Assembly: GCF_963576675.1 (NCBI RefSeq)
Contig: NC_088915.1
Coordinates: 82,097,501-82,161,500, forward strand
Source of the DNA: Euphorbia lathyris
Lineage: Eukaryota; Streptophyta; Magnoliopsida; Malpighiales; Euphorbiaceae
DNA: 64,000 bases
Direction: 5' to 3'
Each line of letters starts with the position of its first letter. Positions within the stretch are counted from its first letter, which is position 1. The position numbers were made by a program, and so were the translations under genes. Positions 55,058 to 64,000 of the stretch are shown here, piece by piece. The notes beneath the pieces were generated by a model, which was given only the letters and a program-made list of their open reading frames with translations, had not been told where the DNA came from and made no database searches.

Positions 55058-57124
55058 TGTTGGGGTTTAGTGTCCTATAGACAATTGCTGCAGGATACAA
55101 ACTTAATGTAAATGAATTGTTCTTTATATCATTTGTTTTAATGAGATATATGTTTTATAACTATATATAAAGGCAATCCCTTTTAAGCACTAAATAAAGT
55201 CTAATAAAAGGAAATCCGTAAGTTTGTTTAAAGTGATTATAAAGTGTTCATACAAGCATGAAGTGAGACAAAACTTTATAATAAACTAATAAACTTAAAA
55301 CCACCTCAAGTCAAGTGATATGTTTAGGATTGATATATCACTGTTGAGACTTGTATGTAACAATGTCTTCTGTCCGACAGAAAGCTGATCTCACAAGCTT
55401 CATATATATAGATATCTGGACAGTTACATAGATCCGATGAAACGTCGTTCATTAGGATTGGGGATCCGATTTGAGATAACATGATGGGTAGATTCATCCT
55501 TGTCACCTGTTCATCTCATTGGTATTAATAGGTATAACTAATCCTCAGACTCAAAGGAATATTAATTGGTCATCCTGAATTACTGAATGTGAGACTTTGA
55601 TCCTGCGGTCCCACGATCCTTAACAGAGATGACTCTGGGGTGTGAACTGCAAAGGTTGGGTGTCACAGGAGGTAATGTCAGGGTAGTTATACATTGGATT
55701 GAGCATTTATCACTCCCGATTAATGGGAGATACATCCAAGGATCGCTTGTGGAAGACTCGACTCTAAATCCTTGCAAGGTGATAGCTTAAGAGTAAGAAA
55801 TATAGATTTCACTTAACCTATCTATTTGAGTTGACTCGGCCTATACAAGTAAAACGAATGTCTCGCTATATGTGACTTGACATCACCCATAGTCATAAGA
55901 TTCAGTTCAAGGATGTAGTTGATAAAGGATTGAATTATATTGTAACTAATACGGAAGGGTTAACGACAGAATCAACCTGTCTTCTTAATGGACTCTGGGG
56001 GAATGATTACAGACTTGCCAATAACATACTCAGTACATCATTCCGTTATGCAAGGATTAAATATAATTCTTGAAGAAATAATTTAATAGTTGCATATGGC
56101 CAGAAGTAGTAAGAACCTAATGGATCACACATAAGACTTGGAACCAAAAGAGAGATGGATGTCATTAATAGATGGAAGCCTAATTGAGCCCAGTAAGGCC
56201 CATTTAAATAGAGGGGGCCGAAATTTATATATAATAAATAAGGAATTATTTTAATTCCATTAATCCTAATTTGGTTAGGTTTATGAATTAAATTAATTAA
56301 GAGATAATTAAGTTAGGAGTTTTAATTAGATTAATATACTCATATTATTATCCAATTAGGTTATTTATTATTATCCTAGATATATTAGATGTATTATAAG
56401 ATAATAATTGGGAATCCTATTCCGAATTGAATTCCTATTAAGTAACCTATTCCTATCTAACTAGGGTTTAGATACAAGTTATTATATATACCCCCTATTA
56501 CATGAATTTCGACTAAGACTAACCCCTCCCCTCATTGTGATTTTTGAAACATACAATTAGAGAGAGAAAGTGAATTCGCATCCCCTAGTTCGTGGACAAG
56601 AATTCATACGGCTTCCATCGATCGATTAATTTCATCTATCTCCTTTTTCTTTGATCTTGTGTTAGTTAATTAGAGGCAATCTATTTTGGTTGCATCTCAT
56701 ACGGTTGATTCTAACTTAATCTCACTGTGTTCATGAAAGAAGGAAAAACAAACAAATGGGAGAAATTCGTTTTTCTTCACCTACATCAGGTCAGTTCACT
56801 ATTTCGCGGATTCTCGGAGATTGAACCGTCGGATCGTTGCGATTTTTGGACAGTAGCTTCTAGACATATTCTTCTACGTTTCCACCGAAGGGATTGTCAT
56901 TCGGAGGTCTGGAATGTCTGTTTCGGATAGGGGCAGATTGGTAAACAGTTTCCATCTCTTTTGAAGTTGTGGGCACTTCGTTTGCAACGGTAGATTGTTC
57001 TTCAAAAGGTATTTCTTCTTATCCCTCTTTATATGAAATAACGATTAACGGATCCTATTGTTAAAAGGAAGTAGGCTAAAAATTTTATATTTCTGCTGCT
57101 ATACCTTAGCCTTATTTTCCTTCA
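55058..57124 (+). repeat. 3' LTR of the copia element
   Basis: It starts tgttggggtttagtg and ends attttccttca. A TATA-like attatatata lies at 56,481-56,490 before 'ccccctattacatg', followed by a CT-rich transcribed region. The last ~130 bp (56,988-57,120) recurs at 61,880-62,010. The CA at 57,124 is taken as the terminus because Sirevirus similarity begins at 57,125. Confidence 0.75.
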
Positions 57125-57834
57125 CTTAGCAAGATGATCCAAGTGTACCGGGAGAAATCGTCTACAATGACCAAGGAAAATCTCTTACCTCCCAAGCTGA
57201 GTGGATGGATAGGTCCGAAAAGATCCAAGTGTAGTAATTCCAATGGTCTCTTGGTTGAGACAATGTTTTTACTTTGAAATGACTTTTTGGTTTGTTTGCC
57301 CTGCTGACAAGCTTTACACAATTGATCTTTTTCAAATTTTAATTTGGGTAAACCATCAACTAATTGCTTTCTAGCTAATTTGGCAAGAAGGTCCATGCTG
57401 ACATGCCCAAGTCTTTTATGCCATAGCCAGGAGTTATCCTCTTTAGACACTAAGCATATGTTTTCATAAAACTGTTTTTCTAAATTTAGCATGTATACAT
57501 TGTCTACACGAGGGGCAGTTAAAATCAATTTATTTGTATTTCCCTCGAGTATTTGACACTTAGTATCATCAAATACAACCTTTCTTCCGCTCTTGCAAAG
57601 TTGAGCTACACTCAGCAGATTGTATTTGAGACCTTTAACTAGGGAGGCTGACTCAATAGTTGGGTTACCTCCGATAGTACCTGAGCCGACTATCTTACCC
57701 TTCTTATTGTCTCCAAAGCTTACACTTCCACCTCGTTTAAGCTCTAGTGTGATGAATTGTGTTTCATCATATGTCATGTGTCTTGAGCATGCGCTGTCTA
57801 TGTACCAAAGTTTTGACTTCTCCACGAATGTCAA
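57125..57834 (-). pseudogene. pol: Sirevirus Pol fragment: protease and partial integrase
   Basis: The frame contains KLWYIDSACSRHMT (protease), LWHKRLGHVSMD and CKACQQGK (zinc region), and integrase start LHLDLFGPIHPLSLGGKRF through SRYTWIILLS. It then runs into copia LTR sequence, where it ends by chance. The second and third catalytic residues of integrase are missing. It lies in the same frame as gag, separated by a TAG at 57,853-57,855. Confidence 0.88.
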
Positions 57835-57852
57835 GCTGACCTGCAGTTTAAA

Positions 57853-59637
57853 CTATTCATCTTTAGGTACCCAATTCTTTTTGGGTCCTTTCTTGTTAGT
57901 ATAAACAAGTGCAAAGTCATATTTTAGTTTGTGACGGCATACTTTTATAGTGTGGCCATTTTTACCACAGAAGTCATAATAACTTACCCTTTGAGGGTGA
58001 CGCTGAGTGTGGTTAGCATTGTTATGCTGAGCATGCCAACATACCTTAGTGGTATGTCATTTTCTTCCGCAGAAGTCACATTGGACAATCCGCTTGTTGA
58101 ACCAACACACATCTTTTGTGTGTCCCCTTTTCCCGCAACAGTCACACTGGGTGAACTGTTTATGCTGACTAGTACTTACGTACTCAGCATGGGATTTATT
58201 TTTATTTGAGCCTTTTACTTGACTCTGTAGGGTTGTAACGTCCTTTCTAAGTTTCTTTGACTCAGATTGAACCTCCGTGATAAACTTATGCATTATTTGA
58301 ATGTTGCCATGTAAATCTGCATTGTCTTGGAGGAGATATCTGAGGTCACTCAGCTTGACCTCTTCAATCTCGTCACACCGCCTACTGAGTGATTTGATTT
58401 TCTTATTACACTTCTTAGTTAGTGTATATAAATCACCCAATGCATTTACCATTTCGTTTCTAAGTAAAAGTAAGGATGTTACCTCATTGTTGTGTTCCTC
58501 CTGGTCAGTTTCATCAGAGAGGTCAGCTTGCTCAGATTGAGAGTGATCAGCATCATCGGCCATGAAGCATATGTTTGCCGTTTCATTTGCATCAGCTTCG
58601 GATGATGTTGACTCATCACTGTTACTCCATGTTGCTACCATTGCTTTTTTGTTTCATTTCTTATCCCTTTTTAGGTTTGGGCAGCTTGACTTGATATACC
58701 CAGTTTGGTGGCACTCAAAACATGTGACAGACTTGGAGCTGTCCTTCTTATATTTGTCACTGGACTTAGCTTTGTACCTATCACCTCTCTTGTATGGCTG
58801 TTTTCTGTTTTTGTCATTTCTTCTGAACAACTTCTTCATCTTTCTAGTGAACATATCCATTTCCTCATCATCAGTTGACTCAGCTTCTGTGGAGTCAGCT
58901 TTTATCACTAGTGATTTCTGTTTCTTATCCTCAGACTTTTCTTTGGCTTGAAAGTTTTTCATAGAGATCTCATGGGTCAGCAAGGATCCGATCAGCTCAT
59001 CATATTTATAGATAGTCAAGTCCCGAGCTTCTTCTACAACTGTTTTCTTTGCTTGCCAGCTCTTAGGCAGACTTCTCAGGATTTTCTTCACCTGTTCCTC
59101 TTCAGTGAAGTTCTTTCCAAGTCTTTTGAGCTCATTTATGATGTTTGTGAATCTTGAGTTCATTTCAGAGATGTCTTCGTTCTCGTTCATCTCGAACAGC
59201 TCGTAGAGTCTCATATGCTGATTGATTTTGGACTCCTTAACCTTACTTGTGCCTTCATAAGTCACTTCCAACTTCTTCCAAATCTCCTGTGCTGACTCAC
59301 ATCCTGAAATCTTATTGTATTCTGTAGCATCTAAAGCACAGTGAAGCATATTTATAGCCGAAACATTATTTTGTAATTTTCTAAGGTCATCCTCTGTCCA
59401 CTCAGCTTCGCTCTTAACAACCTTCTCATTGTTAACAGTTTTATATGGCACATGTGGACCTTGAACAATTGCAAGCCATGCACTCATGTTTGTGGCTTGA
59501 ATAAAGTTTTTTATCCTATTCTTCCAGAATGTATAATTAGACCCAAAGAATAGGGGAGGCCTAGTAATTGATAATCCCTCAGGAAGTATCTGTGTTGTTT
59601 GGTTTCCTAGAAGGAACCGAGTGCTGTTTTCAGCCAT
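57853..59637 (-). pseudogene. gag: Sirevirus Gag, two nonsense codons
   Basis: Starts MAENSTRFLLGNQTTQILPEG 49 bp after the PBS and is open to 58,654, where a TGA interrupts KRDKK*NKKAM. It continues in frame to a TGA at ~58,055 inside a zinc knuckle (CDFCGRK*HTTKVC, normally Gly). It then runs to the TAG after NWVPKDE. Knuckles: CFECHQTGYIKSSC (the usual His-containing stretch reads TGY here), CDCCGKRGHTKDVC and a further YDFCGKNGHTIKVC. It is more complete than the copy at 22 kb, and so is useful for reading that copy's mutations. Confidence 0.9.
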
Positions 59638-59685
59638 TTATGGGGATCTGCTCAAGATAGTTATATCTTTGAGTAGTGAGCTTAG

Positions 59686-59697
59686 GCTCTGATACCA
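59686..59697 (-). other. Primer binding site, initiator Met tRNA
   Basis: tggtatcagagc on the minus strand, two bases after the LTR. Confidence 0.9.
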
Positions 59698-59699
59698 CT

Positions 59700-61183
59700 T
59701 GTTGGTCCCGTGTGATTAGTTCCAAGGGGGGGGGGGGTTAGGAACTAATATAACTTTTTTGTTAATTATTTATGCTGACTTAACAGTTTTGATAAGTTTT
59801 TCAACTCAGCTTTGGTCAGCTTGGCCGAATTTAGCGTAAGACAGCTTTAGTCAGATATTGACTAGAACTGTTTTACTTGTAAGTTGAAAATTGACACTCA
59901 CTGAGGTCAGCTTTCAACTTAGTACTCAAATTTACTCAGAGTCAGCTTAATCAGTTTAGATGCTGAGTAAATTTACCATACAACACATGCAGATATATAT
60001 ATATATAGAGTTAGAGATTACTCAGTATCACTTATCCTGGTTCGGCCTCTCTGCCTACGTCCAGTCCCCAGAGTTCTCCGGGCTTTTAGAATCCAATACT
60101 GAGCTCTTTAAAGGTAGAGCACAAACCGTTTACAAGGCAGTTGAATATGCAAGAGTACCTTCCTCTATTCGTCTACTCAACTCCCACTGAATGCTATAAC
60201 CGAACACCCAGATTTTCTCTACCACTAAGTACTCAACACCGAGCACTCAGCATACACTCTCAATATTACAATTGATAAGAACTTGTTCTCTTTCAAACAA
60301 AGAACACTTTAGATGATTACACACAATCAATCTAGCATTTACACAAGGAATGGAAGTTTGGTGTAAGATCTTTTTCTTGTTTTTGAGTGCTTTGGATTTG
60401 TATCTTTCTCACTTGTGATTTTCTGTAAATCGGCAATCTTCCAAATGAAACCTTTGTTCCTTTTATAGTTGAAATGTAGGAAACAAATCATTTGAAATTT
60501 GATTTGTCCGTTAAGTCCAAAACGGCTCTTTTAGGGGACAAATCTCTGGTCAGCTTCAGATGTGCAGGCCAATCCTGAATCCTGAATTCTTCAGACGTCA
60601 GGCTTGTCTTCTTCCTGCAGACTTTGTCTTTTTGCGGCAGTTCGTCTTTTAGCCACGGACAGTTGACCCATTCATCTTGGAATTTGGCTTTTGCGTAATT
60701 CCGAGATTTCTATTATTGGCGCAGAGGGTTGGCAGTCTTTGTCTTCTAGCCAACGGACTTTTCATGCTGTCCTGAGGATAACTCAGCTTGACTTCGTTGT
60801 CCACTGCCTTTGATTGTTTGCCAGATTTCATACTGAGTTCTCCCTTACTCAGCTTCCAAGGTCAGCTTCGTTCTGTAAGACTTCGTTCTGAAGCAGACAT
60901 TTCTTCTTTTATGCTGAGTTCTGTTTTACTCAGCTTCTCAGATCATCTTCATTCTTAGCCTGTTGTTGTGACGATGACTTATCTTTTATGATGCTGAGTT
61001 GCTCTTTACTCAGCTTACACTGTGTCTTTGTCCTGTCTTATTTTTATTTCCTTTTGCATTTATATTTTTACTCAGCATTGAACAAACGGATTAGTACAAT
61101 TAACTCAAAGCACTTAAATTTAATTGTCTCTTAATCATGGATGATTTTGTCAAATCAAAATCTTGTGGAAAGGTGTTTCAACA
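59700..61183 (-). repeat. 5' LTR of the second Sirevirus-like element
   Basis: On the minus strand it runs tgttgaaacacc to gggaccaaca. A TATA-like ctataaaagg lies at 60,459-60,468. The U3 part (60,830-61,020) repeats 'ctgagtaa...actcagc'-type units about three times. A C11 run near 59,733 corresponds to a shorter C run in the other copy. Confidence 0.85.
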
Positions 61184-61731
61184 GTATGTTCCTCTTTTAA
61201 ACGATAGACAATATATTTTCCATCATTGCAGTACTTTAAAACAATTTGTGTTTGGCATCCAACACGTGTGATTAATCTTCTTCTCGATATTTGTCCTTCA
61301 GTATCTTCAACATTTTTGTTCTACTTATGGCCTGCTTTATTGCACAAACAGTATTGAAAAATCACAACATTTGTGTTCTTTCTTTTTTTAACTGTAGATT
61401 TTCTAATATTAAATCCTGCTTCAGTGGCATATGCTTTGTAAAATTCAATACCCTCATCAATAGTATTAAATTTTGTTCCTACAGTAGGTATTTTTTCCGG
61501 AGAGCAACATGGCTTCCATTCTTTTGTTCCTCCAGGAGTCAGCACAATTTCTACTTGTGGAGTGTAGGATATAATTGCAGTGGAAGAATCATTTGGCTGC
61601 TCTTCATTTGACACTGCATTTAAGTGCAATTTTGGAACATATGTGATAATATATAGCACATATGAACAATTGTTTAGAACATGAGGTACAATTTGAAGAA
61701 CGTAGTGAACTCTATATTTCAATATACTCAA
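61184..61731 (-). pseudogene. FAR1-type DNA-binding domain fragment
   Basis: The minus-strand frame reads IPTVGTKFNTIDEGIEFYKAYATEAGFNIRKSTVKKRKNT and FQYCLCNKAGHK, followed by a stop. In the next frame it continues RRRLITRVGCQTQIVLKYCNDGKYIVYRLKEEHT. Together these match the N-terminal FAR1 domain of FAR1/FHY3-related proteins, which derive from Mutator-like transposases. The domain is cut off by the Sirevirus LTR at 61,183, in the text that normally leads to the final His-containing motif. Whether the source was a host gene or a transposon cannot be told. The ORF's first ~45 residues have no similarity I recognise. Confidence 0.8.
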
Positions 61732-61879
61732 TTTTATTTTTTGAACAATTTTTACAACTAATTATAAATAAAAAACGAATATTATGTACTATTATCTATA
61801 GAACACATGAACAATTATTTAGAACAAGATTTTTTAGATTATGAAGAACAGAAAAATTATGAAGAACACATGTAAACAA

Positions 61880-62010
61880 CGGTAGATTGTTCATCGAAAG
61901 GTATTCCTTCTTATCCCTCTTTATATGAAATAACGATTAACGGATCCTATGGTTAAAAGGAAATAGGCTAAAATTTTTATATTTCCGCTGCTATACCTTA
62001 GCCCTAATTT
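61880..62010 (+). repeat. Copia LTR-end fragment (second copy)
   Basis: It matches 56,988-57,120 closely ('aacggtagattgttc' to 'ctgctataccttagcc...tttcc') and then diverges four bases before the CA terminus of the other copy. It lies on the same strand, between the FAR1-like fragment and the leader of the next copia gag. Confidence 0.8.
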
Positions 62011-63379
62011 CCCGCGTGCCCTAAGGGCTGCTGCCAATCGGCAGCAGCCCGCTCTCGGGCCCGGCCCGATACCCACTTGATTTTAAATGGTTTACAATCG
62101 TTTTGTATTAAATGTATATATATGTTTCAGAAATTAATAGTTTTCTGTTTTGATTATCGAATGAAAAATTCGTTTAAATGTTTGTTTTTACCAATATGTA
62201 AATCAAAGTGTTAAATGAATTGAAATCAAAATAGTTGGGACGTGCATAATCAATGTTTTATATGGTTATATTAATCTAAGGATTAATATAAAGATACAAA
62301 ACGATTAGAAGTAAAATTGGATGAAAGTTAATTTGACGAGTTAATGTGATTAACCTAAATATTACATAAGCCGATTATGTAATCAACCAATTAAATTTAT
62401 TTAATTGAGTCTATGCATGTTTGGAGTTATGGACAAATTTGGACCCTCTTTTAGTCTTTTGGTATTTTTGAAATAGGGCCTGCACGTCTTGCATTTCTAC
62501 TATCTATTGTAATTTCTCCTCTCATCTGATTCCCTTCAATTCAATTGAAGTTTTCTTACAGTAGTATAGAAATTAATATGTAATTTCAAGGCACCATGGA
62601 GAAGACGGAGGACCTAAAGAGAAATATGTGATAGTTAGTATTTCCTTAGGTTTGGCCTTTTATTCCGTCTCTGGCTCGACGGAATAATTTAGATGATATG
62701 TCCATAACGCCAATGTATGTGAATGTATGTATGTCTGATGTATGCTAAAGCAAATCAAGACTAAGTTAGATTATGAGACTTAAATAAAATCCCTCGTTAA
62801 AAAGTTAAGTAAATAAGCAAGTTATTAAAATCGGTTGCCCCTCCCTAATATTATAATTCAGCCGGCAGTACTGGGGGCCTTTGGGTTGTTGAGCAAACTC
62901 AAGCTCGGGGTCTTATGGTAACACCTGAATTATCGAAAGTTATTCTTTCATGAATATGGGGGTAATACTTAAATTAGATTATGATAATTGGATGAGCAAA
63001 CTCATGTTGTCATAAACTAATGGGCAATATGGTTGGGATTAATATGAGTAACATATTAGTTACTAATGTGGTTAGTAACCCAATAACCTAGGAGTCACAT
63101 TCAAGATGTGATTGATTACATGAATCTACCTAACAAATGGGACTAGCTTGTTGAGAAAACTCAAGGCGAAATCTCAGGAGTTAGGATCCTAGCTCACTAA
63201 AGGATTTGTGAAATTCTTCGAATTAATATGGAGGGTTATTAATTTGGCAAAATAGTGGGAGCAATCTGAAATAAATTAAAAGGCCTATAATTTTAGATTG
63301 TTATACTTTAAAGCAAATGAATGACATACGTTTACTCTTTCTCACTCTCAGGTTTTGTTTAAACACACACTCTTAAAAT
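62011..63379 (+). other. Leader upstream of a copia gag; no ORF
   Basis: It begins with a GC-rich stretch that includes a hairpin-like 'gctgctgccaatcggcagcagc'. The rest is AT-rich and non-coding. Just before gag, 'tactctttctcactctcag' followed by 'gttttg' looks like a splice acceptor. I find no PBS, so whether the LTR fragment and this leader belong to one element is unproven. Confidence 0.4.
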
Positions 63380-64000
63380 CATGACTAAAACCAATCTGCA
63401 AAACATTCTTACCGATAACAAATTGAATGGTTCAAACTTCACCGACTGGTTTCGTAACCTCAAAATTGTTTTGAAGTTCGAGAAAATTGGGTATGTACTT
63501 GATACATCGATACCCCCTGTCCCTGAAGATGATGCTCCCATCGAGGAAATTGATGCTTATCAGAAGCACAAGGCTGATGATGATCATGCCGCTTGCATCA
63601 TACTTGCATCGATGACATCGGAATTACAAAGGCAACATGAGGAGATGAATGCCTATTCCATCATCATGCACTTAAAGGAATTGTTTATGAAACAAACCAG
63701 GTGCGAACGCTACGAGATATCAAAATTGTTATATCGTTGCAGGATGCAAGAGGGCACATCTGTCATGACACATTGTGTCAAGATGATAGGCTATATTACC
63801 AAACTTTCTAGTATTGGATTTGTGATGGACAACGAATTAAGTACCGACTTGGTTCTTCAGTCCCTCCCAGAGAGTTATTCACAGTTCATCATGAACTACC
63901 AAATGAATGACTTGCAAACCTCTCTTGAAGAGCTTGCAAACATGCTCAAATCAGTTGAGCCCAATATGAAGAAAGACAAGGCCATACCGGCTCTTGTAAT
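63380..64000 (+). CDS. gag: Copia Gag, N-terminal 207 codons, runs off the window
   Basis: The open frame from ATG reads TKTNLQNILTDNKLNGSNF, then DWFRNLKIVLKFEKIGYVL, an acidic stretch, HKADDDHAACIILASM, CERYEISKLLYRCRMQEGTSV and LQSLPESYSQFIMNYQMND. This is the capsid-type gag (UBN2-like) found N-terminal in many plant copia elements. No stop occurs before position 64,000, so it is incomplete only because the window ends. The zinc knuckle is expected beyond. Its lineage fits that of the copia pol at 52 kb, but the two are separated by the Sirevirus and are probably different copies. Confidence 0.9.

Larger units (their letters stand above)
52041..57124 (+). mobile_element. Copia element, 3' part (gag tail to 3' LTR)
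   Basis: It holds a gag zinc knuckle, a remnant protease, the intact integrase-RT-RNase H ORF, PPT and a 2.07-kb 3' LTR. The 5' LTR, leader and most of gag are missing; the 5' breakpoint joins it to the Athila-like gag. The LTR's CA end at 57,124 abuts truncated Sirevirus integrase sequence, so this element had probably inserted into that Sirevirus. Confidence 0.85.
57125..61183 (-). mobile_element. Second Sirevirus-like element, truncated in integrase
   Basis: On the minus strand: 5' LTR (61,183-59,700), PBS, gag, protease and the first part of integrase, ending at 57,125. Proteins match the copy at 22-25 kb closely. The rest of pol, the third ORF and the 3' LTR are absent. The LTR start (tgttgaaacacc) at 61,183 adjoins FAR1-like sequence. 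Confidence 0.9.

Noticed and set aside
1..64000. tRNA, rRNA, CRISPR arrays or intact host genes
   Set aside because: None could be supported; tRNA-like words are the primer binding sites, and repeats lack CRISPR spacing.

Overview
This window is eukaryotic plant nuclear DNA, most likely eudicot. It is AT-rich and packed with plant LTR retrotransposons (Ty1/copia Sirevirus-like, another copia lineage, Ty3/gypsy Athila-like), a LINE fragment and MITE-like elements. I see no intact host gene. The only host-like coding fragment is a FAR1-type DNA-binding domain near 61.2-61.7 kb, and that family is itself related to Mutator transposases. No rRNA, tRNA, CRISPR or prokaryotic feature was found.

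Layout. 1-6.1 kb: a ~150-bp tandem repeat, then a decayed minus-strand relic of an unusual gag-only LTR element, whose LTR is split by another LTR element with an internally duplicated LTR. 6.1-12.2 kb: AT-rich non-coding DNA with a fold-back MITE, microsatellites and a second putative MITE. 12,210-18,112: a complete LTR element with PBS, PPT and target duplication. Its long polyprotein holds a retropepsin-like segment and three arrays of tandem peptide repeats but no reverse transcriptase or integrase. 18.1-20.8 kb: a dispersed repeat carrying a 241-bp solo LTR with a perfect target duplication. 20,786-32,426: a complete 11.6-kb Sirevirus-like copia element (perfect TSD gggta) with gag, pol and a long third ORF, all broken by a few stops and frameshifts. 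32.7-40.8 kb: two solo LTRs, a dispersed repeat, and a gypsy-type LTR fragment that seems to hold a LINE 3' end.

40,754-52,040: a minus-strand Athila-like gypsy element, truncated at its gag end. It keeps gag-PR-RT-RNaseH-INT, two paralogous accessory ORFs and the 3' LTR. 52,041-57,124: the 3' part of a plus-strand copia element with an intact 950-codon integrase-RT-RNaseH ORF and its 3' LTR. This element sits in the integrase of a second, truncated Sirevirus on the minus strand (57,125-61,183), which in turn interrupts the FAR1-like fragment. 61.9-64 kb: an LTR-end fragment, a long leader, and a copia gag that runs open off the window.

Most noteworthy: the accessory ORFs of the Athila-like element, and the third ORF of the Sirevirus, each lie 110-230 bp downstream of a TATA-like box and a pyrimidine-rich leader, as if they were separate transcription units. 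In the Athila-like element the same pair of palindromic modules lies about 90-260 bp upstream of the TATA boxes of both accessory ORFs and of the LTR promoter. The accessory proteins of the two superfamilies also share a sequence pattern. The RT-less, repeat-rich element at 12-18 kb is the other candidate for something little described.
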